From Sarcophilus harrisii (taxonomy: Eukaryota > Chordata > Mammalia > Dasyuromorphia > Dasyuridae): a DNA stretch of 64,000 bases. How positions within the stretch are numbered: the first letter of the stretch is position 1; every line of letters begins with the position of its first letter. The notes beneath the pieces are model-generated. The model saw only the letters and a program-made list of their open reading frames with translations. It was not told the origin of the DNA and did no database searches. Position numbers and translations under genes: made by a program. Below are positions 32,561 to 44,965 of the stretch, one piece after another. The stretch is from the NCBI RefSeq assembly GCF_902635505.1, contig NC_045428.1, positions 302,675,107 to 302,739,106 on the forward strand. Reading direction: 5' to 3'.

Positions 32561-35359
32561 GTTGAATTATGATACTAACCCATGCATTGAGTGTGCAATC
32601 TTGTTTCAGGAAAGAATGAGAGGAAAGGAAAGTTGATGAGATTATATTGAGCTTGTCCTATTTTGGAAAAGTTTTAAAAGTCATAAGGTTTGAATTAAAT
32701 TTGTAGACTTCCATCGTGTTGACCATTTGATGTTGTATGATTTTAAAGTTGTAAACTGCCACATAAATGTTGTCTAATATAAAATTATACTACTTAATTT
32801 ATCTTAGGAGAATTTTTCATTAATGATCTCAACTAAGTCTGGATGAAATATTCTTTTATTTTATATTTTAGATATATTGCTTCATAAGCATCCATGAGTG
32901 TTTCGATGGATGTAGGACTTAGGTCCTGCATTTGCAGTCATAACTTCAACAGAAATTGATATATAGATATACAGTAAATATTTATGAGTATTCCGGTAAA
33001 TATTTATCACATGAATAAATAAAGACAACTTAGAATTCTTTGTAGTTGCTTAAAGAATTGTATATTTTGACTAGAGGAATAATTTGGGCTGTAAAGAACA
33101 GTTATATATTCTAATAAAAGCTATGTACAGAGATCTGATAGTTGGGTTTAGTGGTTAAACAATGGTGGCTACAGAATAGAAAAAGTATAATTCTTATTAT
33201 AGTTCTTCTATTTTTCTACTTTGTTCAGAGAAAAACTACTAACAAGGTCCATGTGACAGATTGTTTATAGGTAGGGTGCCAGCCAATTGATTAGATTGTT
33301 GAATGGTTGATAAAATTTGGTCATTTGAAAACCATCCCAAAGCAGACAAGATCTGATTATTTTGACTGTCTTCAGTGAACAAATCAGACTGGGCAATTCT
33401 TTTATATTTTTATAGTGATCTGATTTTTTAGGTGATCTGATTGATTATTTGAATTATTAGTAATATAAAATTTGAATTATTAGTAATATAAAATGTAGAA
33501 ATGAGGAAAATTCAAGATCTCTGGATATAGATTCACACTGTATATATGTGTATGTATAAAATGTTTTTATGAGGGATGTTACAGACTTAATTTAATTATT
33601 TCTGGTTGATCAAAAGTAAAAAAAAAACATACCTACATATTTAACTCATGGCCAATTTTTGATTATTCTCACTAGTGAAATGAAACATTAGTATAGAATA
33701 CAAGGTGATTTATTATCTCTCCACTACCTGCTTCACCACTATAACAACCTCTGCATCTTTGACAAAGAACTCAAATAACAGAAGAGATCAAGAGCTTAAT
33801 AGAAGTTTCTGTGAGGAATTAAAGGGATAGAAGTGTTCAGATACTTTTTTCTACCTATATTAATGCTAATCCTCTACACTCTTTTTATTTCCTTATCTTA
33901 GACCAGTCAACAATAATATTGTTGGCAAAGTAAACGTCAGTTATAGAAGAAAACAAAAGAGAATTGATTAATTTGTATGCTACTTTGCTTCCCTTTCTCC
34001 CAAATTGTAAATATTCAAACCAGAATTCTTCCTTTCAGAAGACACTTATCATTCTGACTTGCTCATTTCACTGCTGGTAAAAATATTGTCACCATGCCTG
34101 TCAGCCTCCACAAGTGAATGCTTGCTGTGTGTAAAGTGTACTGTACTAGATTTATCTCCTGATATAGCCATATTGTTGATGTAATCAACAGGATCTTTCA
34201 TAAATACAAGCTTCTGGAGAATATTACTATTTTTAGGAAAATCTCTTTTCCATTTGAACTCTATAAATGCTCCACAACTATGGTAAATACAGTTTTATAT
34301 GTTATTTAAGATGTACAATCAGAAGCTAGTGAACAAAGTTATTGCAATGACATTTCTCAAGAAATAGCGTATTATTTCAACATGTCTGTGTATCTTAACA
34401 TGTGAAACTCTTTGTTAGAGGAGAATCTTTATAGGACAATAATCTGTTCTACTGTAACATAATTTCATATAATCAAGAAACAGAGTACAGACTTGTATTC
34501 TCTATATTTCAGTTTTGTGATGACATTTGGCATGAATTTAAAAACAGTCCATACTAAGCTACCTATTCACTTTTAAAATTTTCCTCAAGGATACATGTAT
34601 ATCTCTTAAAGACATATATACAAGTGAGGAATTAGGCATATGGGTTGATAGTTACTAATGTCCTCATGATCACTTTGTTGTTAAAAATGATATATTTTAG
34701 TTTTTTCTAGTTAATCTGAATCTTCTCCTTTCACAGATCTTGAAAATCAGTTTTCTAGTGTTTTGAAATTGATTTTTGATTTAATCTCTTTAATGCCATA
34801 GAATCCAAATGCAGTGTTTTCTCCATAGTCATTGATGACAAGGAATCACTATACAAACACTAGGAAATGCCATTTTTCTTCTATTTGTAGTCTTCTACCC
34901 AATTAAGTTTATAAACACTCTGTGGATAATCCGGCATTATTGATTCTTGGACCAACATTTCTGTAAACTTCTTTTTCCTTCTACTGTACTTTACTCTTTT
35001 GTGAAATAGTACCCACTTATGATCTTTTACCATACTTTTCTTTAACATATTAAAAATGAGTTTACATTAAATTAAATTGTATTACCCTTGACTACTATAT
35101 CTAGTTGCCTTACAAGGATATAAAATCTTTGGAGACCAAGATAGTTTTTCAGGCTCTTTTGGCATCCTTGTCATGGTTAAACTGTATAGTTATATTACAA
35201 CTCATTGAATCTTCCTTAATCTAATCCCCATTTATAATTCTCAATAGCTTGTTTGCATAGGTCAGCTAGGAAGCAGGTTCTTTTATCCTTCAAATTTGAT
35301 AATTTTATCTTTTCTCTGACTAGTTGGTAATTTGATTTTACTCAGACAGCTGAATGAGA
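32561..35359. other. Unassigned intron
   Basis: About 2.8 kb of AT-rich DNA with no recognised gene and few recognisable repeats. It contains a perfect 2 x 23-bp tandem duplication, listed separately. Confidence 0.4.
33448..33493. repeat. Perfect tandem duplication, 2 x 23 bp
   Basis: The same 23 bases (TTTGAATTATTAGTAATATA plus AAA) occur back to back at 33448-33470 and 33471-33493 with no mismatch. Confidence 0.95.
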
Positions 35360-36335
35360 AATTAAATTCAACAAAAGCTATTTAAGCTCCTACCTTGTGT
35401 AAGACATTGGAAATGAAAAGACAAAAGTAATAATATTCTCTGTCCTCAAGGATCTTACGTTATGCTGGAAGGTATAATATGTAGATAAATAAGTGTGTAC
35501 ATAATAATTTCAAGAATGATAAAGTACAAAGAACTGAGACAATCGGGGAAGACCAAGTAGAAGATGAGACTTGTGCCTGACAAGCAAGGATTTTTAGAGA
35601 TAAGTATGAAAAGATAGTGCATTCTGGGTATTAGAGAGACCCCTGAGCAAAGGCACTGGCATGGCAAATATTATGTTTGAGTCAAGTTTGAGTCAAATAG
35701 TTAGGTCAGTTTAGTGGAAATGCAAAGTATGTGAAGGGGAGTAACGGGAAGTAATTTGTTAAGATAGTTGGGAACAAACATATAGTAGTCTTTAAATGCT
35801 AGGTTGAAAAGTTTATACTTTATGGTAGTGGCATTACATAGAAAAATATTGAAAATTTTGACTAGGATAGTGATATGGTAATACTTGCATCTTAGGAATA
35901 CTAATTTAGCAACTGCAGGGAAAATATAGCAGGGAGGACTGGAAATAGAAAATTCAATTAAGAAGCTGTTGCAATAGCTAAGGTAAAAAAAGTTCAGGTG
36001 GTGGTTGTATGACAGTGTAAAGACAGTTACAAATAATGTTATGGAGGTAAATCAACAAGACTGCAAATTATGAGAGAAGAGTAAGAATCAAGTGTGATGC
36101 TTAGGTTCCGAGACTAGGAAACTAAAAGAATGATGATGTCTTTGCTAGAAATCAGTAAATTTGGAAAATAAATGGCTCTTAGGAAAATATAACTTCTATC
36201 ATAGAACTTTTGAGTTTGAGATGCTAATAGGATGCTCTGATGGAGATATCTAAAAGTTAGCTGGCAATTTAAAAAAATTGATCATGCATCTAAATGGACA
36301 AGGAGGGACTGGCTATTGATGACTCGCTTGACACC
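35360..36335 (-). repeat. L2 LINE, 3' end through RT
   Basis: Begins as a reversed L2 3' terminus ('aagctatttaagctcctaccttgtgtaagacattgg', 'tctctgtcctcaaggatcttac') and continues in L2 order: 'aggagggactggaaatag', 'aagctgttgcaatagctaagg', 'gagtttgagatgctaataggatgctctgatggagat' (LKLNMSK-region reversed). Broken. Confidence 0.75.
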
Positions 36336-36341
36336 ACTGGG

Positions 36342-36388
<47 letters not shown>
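36342..36388. repeat. (AT)n microsatellite
   Basis: Nearly pure AT run between two L2 segments. Confidence 0.95.
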
Positions 36389-36391
<3 letters not shown>

Positions 36392-36429
36392 TTATATATC
36401 CAGACAAAATAAATATGTGGTAATTTGAA

Positions 36430-38335
36430 ATAGGAAAGAGCATTAAAAATTAAAGGGAGAAGTGGATCAAGGATCAGGACAGATTTAATTCTTATAGGGT
36501 ATGTTACCTAACAGAAATCTGGAAGGAAGTAAAGGATTCTAGGAGGTAGTGGTAAAGAGGGAGTACATACATTCCAGGTATAAGTGTCAGCTTATAGGGC
36601 AAAGGAGATGGAATTTGTATTTCAAAGAACAAAAACTAGTAGGTTAATTCCAGTAGGTCTGGAACATAGATTCCGTGAAGGTGAGTTATGTGAAATAGAA
36701 TGGGAAAGGCAAGGGGAGCCAGACTAAGGAGAATCTTAAATATCTCTCTTGGGATTTGTATTTTTATCAGAAAGGGGCTAACGTTTTGAAGTAGGGAAGT
36801 AAGGAAGCTGGATTGGAGGAGAGGGCCAGGTATAGAGTTTGGAAATATGAAGGCCAATTAGGAGGTACTTGCAGGTTAGTAGTGCCCGCAGGCAAGAGGT
36901 AATGAAGGCATGGGCTAGAGTTGTGATTATATGAGTGGAGAGAAATGGAAGGATGCTAAAGATGTTGTAAAGGTAGAATCACTAATTTTTGGCATCTAAT
37001 TGTATATGGAAAATGAAGGAGAAAAGAGTTGAGGTGGAATTTCTAAAAAACAAACCCAGTTAATTACTAAAATGTAATTTCTTTCTATTTTCTACTATCT
37101 TTATCAAAGTGCCTTCCACTAAGTAGGTGCCTTATACATGTTTACATAATTAAATGGGAATAAAAAAGTTAATAATTGGATTTGTTTCATGGGTAGAAAA
37201 TGAGTTCTGTTTTAGACACACTGAGTTTGAGGTACTAATGAAATATGTAGGTAGTACGTCCAACACTCATTTGGCATATGACGCTAATGATTATGAAAAA
37301 AATTGGGCTGAAATTAATTATAACAGTTCAGGAGTTGGTGATAATAGCTAAATAGATATGATTTTGTCAATTGAATATTACTTCCACTGATACAGATTGC
37401 AGTTCCTCCATGCCTTCTGTGTGATTCTTATCCATGTTCACTCATAGGTTTTCCATGGAATATCCATCCAATATTTTAGTATGTTTTTTGTAGTCAATTT
37501 TATATTTCAAGGATACCAATGTAACATTTGAACTGTATATTATACTTTTCTTGCACATGATCAACTCACATTACCCTTTCCTATTATACATGTTCTCAAT
37601 AATAGCCCTTATGTATTTCTTGAGGGTAAGTCATTATTAGAAAAATGATGCATGCTTTTTTCTTCATTGCACCAGAGGAGTTATCTATATTGAAATGATA
37701 ATTGAAATTGTGGAAGCAAATGAAATAACCAAGAGGGAGAATATATATACAAAATATATACAAAAAAGTGAAGGGGGGATCTAGGTCAGAATTCTGGGGA
37801 CAACCACATTGAGAGAGATCATAATCCAGCAAAAGTGCCTAAAGAGGAGCAATCTGACAAGTTGAAGAAGAACCAGTAGGGAGCAGTGTTACAGAAGCTA
37901 AGGAAAGAGAAAAGGGTAGTCAGCAATGTCAAAAGCTGCAAAAAATTCAAGAACAAGGATTACTGAAAAAGGTCTTTAGGTTTAACACTTTAACACTTCA
38001 GAGATTGTTGAAAACCTTGTAGAAAACAGTTTCAGCAAAGTCTGAAGCCAAATTGCAAAAAGTTCAGAAATGAGTAGGAGGTGAGAAAGAAGAAACAATC
38101 AATGTGGATGTCTTTTTCTAGGAGTCTGGCTGGGAAAGGGAGGATGAGAGCTTGAGGGAATGATGGCATCATGTAAAGGTTTTTGTTAGCGATGGGAAAG
38201 ATTGGAGCATGTTTGTAGGCTACATGCAAGAAATCTAGAGATTGGGAGAGATGACAAATGAGAGAAAGTGAATTGGAAGACCAAGCTTGTGGCAGTGAGG
38301 GACACTTTTTCTCAGAAAATAAAGAATAAGAGAAA
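36430..38335 (-). repeat. L2 LINE, RT-coding region
   Basis: A second L2 segment in the same orientation. It shows a segment about 'cattgcaatagt' equivalent near 36870, TTTTAGACACACTGAGTTTGAGG (37211-) and 'cagcaatgtcaaaagctgc' (37921-). The minus strand at 38032-38355 encodes VAYKHAPIFPIANK and RLLEKDIHIDCFFFLTSYSFLN...FGFRLC, matching the L2 segment YKHAPVFPILKK ... KLLEKVIH..LHFLTSHSLLNPLQSGFRP. Confidence 0.75.
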
Positions 38336-38493
38336 AAGGAGATTATACAGAGCATTTTGACTTGTGGAGTATGAGAGAAAACATCTTTGTTAAGAAGGCC
38401 TTGATTTTCTCAGCAAAATAGCAGAAAGGGACTTCTGCTAAGAGTCTGAGGTAGCTTATAATGTATAAGAAAAGAGATTGAGAACAGACATTG

Positions 38494-38691
38494 GTGTTCA
38501 TCCTTTGTTTTTGAAGAAAACCAATGACATTAGTGGTGATGTCTTGACTTGCACATGAATTGGATTTAAATAAGGCAGAGTTGTACAAACTAGCTTCACT
38601 CTCTCTTCCTGAGTCATGAATTCTAGTGGCAAGGCAAAAGTCAAGATGATAGGGATGGTCTGGGATGAAATGGATAGTCTTGGCATTTTTT
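38494..38691 (+). repeat. Unclassified interspersed repeat, left part
   Basis: 'gttcatcctttgtttttgaagaaaaccaatgacatta', TTGACTTGCACATGAATTGG, 'aaataaggcagagttgtacaaact'. It is split from its right part (39697-40060) by the L1 at 38692-39679. A diverged copy lies at 60655-60858. I recognise the family as a common marsupial repeat but cannot name its class. Confidence 0.6.
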
Positions 38692-39679
38692 TATAATAAA
38701 AATTATAACTTTTTATTGACAGAACCCATGCCTTGGTAATTTTTTATAACATTATCCCTTGCACTCACTTCTGTTCCGACTTTTCCTCTCCCTCCCGACA
38801 CCACCTCCCCCAGATGGCAAGCAGTCCTATACATGTTAAATATAGTTGCAGTATATCCTAGATACAATATATGTGTGTAGAACTGAACAGTTTTCTTGTT
38901 GTACAGGAAGAGTTGGATTCAGAAGGTAAAAATAACCTGGGAAGAAAAACAAAAATGCAAATAGTTTACATTCATTTCCCAGTGTTCTTTCTTCTGTCCA
39001 TCACTGATCAATTGAAACTGAGTTAGATCTTCTCTTTGTCAAAGAAATCCACCTCCATCAGAATACATTCTCACATAGTATCGTTGTTGAAGTATATAAT
39101 GATCTCCTGGTTCTACTCATTTTACTCAGCATCAGTTCATGTAAGTCTCTCCAAGCCTCTCTGTATTCATCCTGCTGGTCATTTCTTACAGAACAATAAT
39201 ATTCCATAACATTCATATACCACAATTTACCCAAACATTCTCCAATTGATGGGCATCCACTCAGTTTCCAGTTTCTGGCCACTACAAAGAGGGCTGCCAC
39301 AAACATTCGTGCACATACAGGTCCCTTTCCCTTCTTTAAGATCTCTTTGGGATATAAACCCAGTAGTAGCACTGCTGGATCAAAGGGTATGCACAGTTTG
39401 ATAACTTTTTGGGTATAATTCCAGATTCCTCTCCAGAATGGTTGGATTTGTTCACAACTCCACCAACAATGCATCAGTGTCCCAGTTTTCCCACATCCCC
39501 TCCAACATTCATCATTATTTTTTCCTGTCTTCTTAGCCAATCTGACAGGTGTGTAGTGGTATCTCAGAGTTGTCTTAATTTGCATTTCTCTGATCAGTAG
39601 TGATTTGGAACACCCTCCTTTCACATGAGTAGAAATAGTTTCAATTTCATCATCTGAAAATTGTCTGTTCATATCCTTT
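38692..39679 (-). mobile_element. Young 5'-truncated L1, 17-bp target duplication
   Basis: TAGTCTTGGCATTTTTT flanks it at 38675-38691 and 39680-39696. The minus strand at 39058-39672 is one open frame of 204 codons: the C-terminal part of ORF2 (MNRQFSDDEIETISTH..., CGKTGTLMHCWWSCEQIQPF, KLCIPFDPAVLLLGLYPKE, NWKLSGCPSIGE, MEYYCSVRNDQQD). Its 3'UTR is of a slightly different subfamily from the 18-kb and 61-kb copies. Confidence 0.92.
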
Positions 39680-39696
39680 TAGTCTTGGCATTTTTT

Positions 39697-40060
39697 ATAT
39701 CAAAGCACTAAGCACTCCAGAGTGCTTATTTCAGCCACCTTCATGGCTGTTAGAGCATTGTTCTCATATGGCCATTCCACTGAGGAAAGTCTTCACATGT
39801 TTGGGGTGGACACCCCCCTAATTCACTGATTAGTATGAAAACTGTTGGCTACCCTCAACCTGGTTTAGCCCATTTATTGATATGGTTTACTTGGATAAGA
39901 CTGCTGTGTGTGCTATAGCTTTTTGGAACCATAGATGAGATTTGGGTGAAGGAAGACACCAAAGGTGAAAGAGGAGCCCTAAAAAGGGCTTGATAAGCCT
40001 TCACACCAGATCTTCTCTATACACCTCCTATACCCTAGAACAGGCATTACAGAAATTGTT
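39697..40060 (+). repeat. Unclassified interspersed repeat, right part
   Basis: Continues the repeat interrupted at 38691: 'agcactaagcactccagagtgcttatttcagccacc', TTCATGGCTGTTAGAGCATT, 'cttcacatgtttggggtggacacccccctaattcactgatt', 'cctcaacctggtttagccc'. The limit at the right is approximate. Confidence 0.5.
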
Positions 40061-40429
40061 TTAGAGTTGATGAGGGAAGGTAATATAAATTTGTAATAGA
40101 TTCAATCAATATAGTTGTTTGACTTACATTCGTAGGGATGACTAGAATGGAAGGAAGAATGGTGGTAGAATTGATAATTTGTAGTGTAACCTAGGCTGGG
40201 AATTTGGCAAGGGGATGAAGAGTTCAAGAATGAAAGACAGTTTATATTTAAGTGGATCCAGACTGTGAGAGAAGAAAAGTCTGGAGCAGAGGTATTAAAT
40301 TAGGAGAAAAGAGAGGGGAAAGCTAGGTGGCAGAATAACAAAGTTATGATCAAAGAAGGGAATTTCAGAGTTTGAGATCATGGAGGTATCACAATAATAG
40401 TGAAATGATGAGTGAATGAAACATTTATT

Positions 40430-40815
40430 GGGTTTACTCTGTGTACAATGCGTTCATACACACCGTCTTTCAGTCAAATTAGCTCTTCATGTTCTTCTCA
40501 GATGGTATTCCATCTCCCCTCTCTGTCTTTATGTCTCTTGTGCCTAGAAAATATGCTGTTTACATCTTCATTAGGTCAGCTAAATTGCCAACTTCTACAC
40601 AAAGCCATTATTGATTCTTTTCTACCTGCTAGTGCCTTCTTCTTAAAATGGTCTTGTATCTATTTTGTATATACCTGTGTATGTACATAGTGTATCTCCT
40701 AGATAGTTTGTTAGTTCTCTGAAAGCAGGAGTTATTTAATTTTGCCTTTGTATATTACTATCTATCATGGTGCTTGACACATTATAGATGCCTATTGGTT
40801 GGTAGATTGAAGAAG
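40430..40815 (+). repeat. L2 3' region
   Basis: 'aatgccaacttctacac'-type segment with AAAGCCATTATTGATTC, then 'gttagttctctgaaagcaggagttat' and 'atggtgcttgacacattatagatgcctattggttg': L2 3' end in + orientation. Confidence 0.6.
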
Positions 40816-40819
40816 ACAG

Positions 40820-41300
40820 AATGGTATTCTGGAGATGGATAAGTGATGACAGTGAGCAAGAGTAAACACTGATTTAAGTAAATGATAAAAATTTTAAAAG
40901 AACATGGATTGAATAATGATGGTAGAGTAATGGTCTAGAGTTGGTAGTGGGATTAAAAAGTGGATTATGTGGACCCCTCCCCCTAACTTGAATGGTCAAG
41001 TGGGGGAGTAGGAAGGATGGGAAAGAAAGTGTCTTTAGTAGGAAGAGTTGTGAGATAACTGCTATTGTTGAGGTGGCCAGCCAAGTTTTAGTTAAGATAA
41101 GGAGGTAGAAGGAATATTTGTGGAAAAGCAGGATATAGGAAAGTTTGCTCACAAAAGACAAGAATTTTCATGAAACAATTAAGTTTTTATCAGGATTAAA
41201 GCATTGTTTGAACCTAGTGAGAGGAAAAGATAAGGTAGATAAGAATGGGAATAGTACAGAAGAGAAATGGAGAGGGGAATTAAGCTGAAGCAGATATATT
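40820..41300 (-). repeat. Possible L2/CR1 endonuclease fragment
   Basis: The minus strand at 40874-41161 encodes LILTKTWLATSTIAVISQLF ... IQVRGRG, which resembles the CR1/L2 endonuclease TETWL...D.A..S......GRGGG pattern. It may be the 5' part of the L2 at 36430-38335, separated by later insertions. Confidence 0.4.
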
Positions 41301-41483
41301 GATATTATAGGACAGGTAGCAGAACAAAATACATTATATTATTTTATTAATAAAATATATTATTTTGTTCATAAAGGACATCTTAGAACGAATTAGCCTC
41401 AGAATGCTAGTTAAAATGTTGTGATCCAAGTGCTGATAGTATCTTGCAGCTTCCAGTGATGAAGGGGAAAGTCCTATGTAAAA

Positions 41484-41501
41484 CTTTTCTTTCTTTCTTT
41501 T

Positions 41502-41582
<81 letters not shown>

Positions 41583-41762
41583 TTCCTTCCTTCCTTCCTT
41601 CCTCTCTCCCTCCTTCCCTCCCTTCCTTCCTTTCTTCCTCCTTCCCTCCCTTCTTCCCTCTCTCTCTCTCTCCCTTCCTTCCTTCCTTCCTTCCTTCCTT
41701 CCTTCCTTCCTTCCTTCCTTCCTTCCTTCCTTCCTTCATTCCTTCCTTCTTTCTTTCCTTCC
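41484..41762 (+). repeat. Long (CTTT)n/(CTTC)n polypyrimidine tract
   Basis: About 280 bases of almost pure C/T, first mostly TTTC units, then mixed TTCC/CTCC and then TTCC units. Both strands stay open in several frames, giving artefactual Lys/Arg/Glu-Gly or Ser/Phe/Leu-Pro open frames of up to 149 codons. Confidence 0.95.
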
Positions 41763-43100
41763 CCAAATTGCCAGATCAGCATGTGTGCACTTGATTGCCT
41801 CAGAAGGTAGTAGTTGGAATTAATGAAGAATTTGGTATGGTAGGGAAAGTGCTGTACTAAAAGTAGTAATCTGCAAAGGAGGGGTTGTAATGGGTTGAAA
41901 CTGAGGTATATTGTTGTAGGCAAACTCTTCAGTGATTAAGGAAAGGAATCAATTGTTCTCTGGGTACTTCTCAGATATTTGGTCTATCCTTTCCATATCA
42001 TCATCAAGTCTGAAGGAAGTAAGTAGTGAGCCATGGACAGTAAGTAAGCCCCAGTGTACAGAGTGGTATTCAGAAAATTATGCTTAAATATTCAAACAAT
42101 TCTATTATGTAATAAGTTCTGGAATCTTCTCTACTGGTACAGACTTCAGTCCATTTGTGCTGGCTCATCCTGGACAGTTCCTGTCCCTGTCCTTCCAAAA
42201 GTACACTAGGAACTTAGAAAAGTATAATGTACTGTATAATTTGTTCTTATTTTATAACTTTTCATTCCAAAATAATTTGCATTTGTGCCTCAGGTGTATA
42301 TTGTTATTGTTGCAAAGGAAAATGACTTTTTTTTTTGCTGTATATTTATTTTTGAGGACTTTAGATGAAGAGATCAGTAGATATGTTTCTGTCTTCCTGA
42401 CCAGGGGTTAAAGGACTAGAAATATAGTGGACACTGAATGCTGTCCAGCCATTCTGATAGAAATTATATGCAAAGAGAATGTGAAAGAAAATGGTCTGCA
42501 TTGAGAAACACAGCAAATCAAGAGACAAACTAATAGGTAGAAGTAGAGAAGCCTGTCTTAAAATAAATCACTACAGATAATGCTTAGAATGGGAAAAATG
42601 AAAACAAATGACTTTTAGTGACAGATCAGAAAATGGGACTAATTAAACAAAGTTCTACATTATAAAATTATTTTCAGTGAGTTGGAGTTTTGTTTTAACC
42701 TTTTGAAAAAAATTGGTGGTTTTTACAGCTATTGCCATGGTGGAAGGAGGATCATAAATCTAGAAAGAGCAATTCTTTATTTTATTGTTGATAACAAACT
42801 ATCTTATTGCTCCATTTGTACTAAAAATGTTAAATATTTACAAGTAAATTCAATTAGAGGATTCATAATTGTTATTAGGATAAACTCATTTTAAAATTTA
42901 ATTTTACAAATACAACTTTATAGCCAAACAAGTTATATATAGTGTGATATCTTACATTGCTAAATTGTCAGAGTGACTTTAGGTGCTGAAGATAAAGGTG
43001 CTAAAAAGGGGGAAAAAGAAAACTATTACATATATTTGGAATTTCCACCACATTTAGTGTTTTTTCTAATGAGAGAAAAGTCATTTTTTCCTACTCCACC
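41763..43100. other. Unassigned intron
   Basis: No gene or clear repeat recognised. Confidence 0.4.
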
Positions 43101-43116
43101 CCTAACCAAATTTTAT

Positions 43117-44949
43117 TTTATTTTTATTTTTTTATAGCTTTTTATTTACAAGTCATATGTATGGGTAATTTTACAGCATTGACAATTGCCAAACCTTTTG
43201 TTTCAATTTTTCCCCTCCTTCCCCCCAACCCCCACCCCTAGATGGCAGGATGACTAGTAGATGTTAAAAATATCAAAGTATAAATTAGATACACAATAAG
43301 TATACATGACCAAACCGTTATTTTGCTGTACAAAAAGAATCAGATTCTGAAATATTGTACAATTATCCTGTGAAGGAAATCCAAAATGCAGGCAGGCAAA
43401 AATATAGGGATTGGGAATTCAATGTAATGGTTCTTAGTCATCTCCCGGAGTTCTTTTGCTGGGCGTAACTGGTTCAGTTCATTATTGCTCCATTAGAACT
43501 GATTTGGTTCATCTCATTGCTGAGGATGGCCAGGTCCATCAGAATTAATCATCATATAGTATTGTTGTTGAAGTATATAATGGATCTCCTGGCCTGCTTG
43601 TTTCACTCAGCATCAGTTCATGTAAATCTCTCCAGGCCTTTCTGAATATTCCATAATATTCATATACCACAATGTATTCAGCCATTCTCCAGTTGATGGG
43701 CATCTACTCAATTTCCAGTTTCTGACCACTACAAAGAGGGCTGCCACAAACATTTATGCACATACAGGTCCCTTTCCCTTCTTTATGATCTTTTTGGGAT
43801 ATAAGCCCAGTAGTAACACTGCTGGATCAAAGGATATGCACAGTTTGATAACTTTATGAGCATAGTTCCAAACTGCTCTGCAGAATGGTTGAATGTATTC
43901 ACAATTCCACCAACAACGTATTAGTGTCCTTGTTTTCCCACATCCCTTCCAACATTCCACATTATCTTTCCCTGTCATTCTAGCCAATCTGACAGGTGTG
44001 TAGTGGTATCTCAGAGTTGTCTTAATTTGCATTTCTCTGATGAATAATGACTTGGAGCATCTTTTCATAGGGCTAGAAATAGTTTCAGTTTCTTCGTCTG
44101 AGAATTGTCTATTCATATGCTTTGACCATTTATCAACTGGAGAATGGCTTGGTTTCTTATAAATTAGCGTCAATTCTCTATATATTTTGGAGATGAGTCC
44201 TTTATCAGAAGCTTAGACTGTAAAAATATTTTCCCAGTTTATTCCTTCCCTTCTAATTTTGTCTGCATTAGTTTTGTTTGTACAAAAACTTTTCAGTTTG
44301 ATATAATCAAAATTTTCTATTTTGTAGTCAATAGTGATCTCTAGTTCTTCTTTGGTTATAAATTCCTTCCTCTTCCACAGGTCTGAGAGGTAAACTATCC
44401 CGTGTTCCTCTAATTTATTTATAATCTCATTCTTTATGGCTAGGTCATGAACCCATTTTGACCTTATCTTGGTGTACAGTGTTAAGTGTGGTTCGATGCC
44501 TAGTTTCTGCCATACTAGTTTCCAATTTTCACAGTAATTTTTGTCAAACAGTAAGTTCTTATCCCAAAAGCTGGGGTCTCTGGGTTTGTCAAACACTAGA
44601 TTGCTATAGTTATTGACTGTTATGTCCTTTGAACCCAACCTATTCCACTGATCAACTAATCTATTCCTTAGCCAATACCAAATGGTTTTGGTAACTGCTG
44701 CTTTATAATATAATTTTAGATCTGGTACAGCTAGGCCACCTTCATTTGATTTTTTTTTTCATTAATTCCCTTGAAATTCTTGACCTTTTGTTTTTCCATA
44801 TGATCTTTGTTGTTATTTTTTCTAGGTCATTAAAATAGTTTTTTGGGAGTCTGGTATAGCGCTAAACAAATAGATTAGTTTTGGTAGTATTGTCATTTTT
44901 ATTATATTTGCTTACCCTATCCAAGAGCACTTGGATATTTTTTAATTGG
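43117..44949 (-). mobile_element. 5'-truncated L1, 1.83 kb, 16-bp target duplication
   Basis: The longest L1 with matching flanks here: CCTAACCAAATTTTAT at 43101-43116 and 44950-44965. The minus strand carries the last ~350 codons of ORF2 in two open pieces: 44213-44638 (FWDKNLLFDKNYCENWKLVW ... YIKLKSFCTNKTNADKIRREGINWENIF) and 43754-44173 (SPVDKWSKHMNRQFSDEETE ... PFDPAVLLLGLYPKK). The order equals the human L1 ORF2 C-terminus (DLIKLKSFCTAKE...EWEKIF...). A stop near 44211 and a small deletion near 43.65 kb break the frame. Confidence 0.92.
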
Positions 44950-44965
44950 CCTAACCAAATTTTAT

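Noticed and set aside
39058-39672. 204-codon open frame as a host gene
   Set aside because: It is the C-terminus of L1 ORF2 within an insertion flanked by target duplications, repeated at 11.7, 43.8 and 61.2 kb.
41407-41923. Open frames of 116-149 codons rich in Lys-Glu-Arg-Gly or Ser-Phe-Leu-Pro
   Set aside because: They are read out of the polypyrimidine tract in different frames and have no coding meaning.
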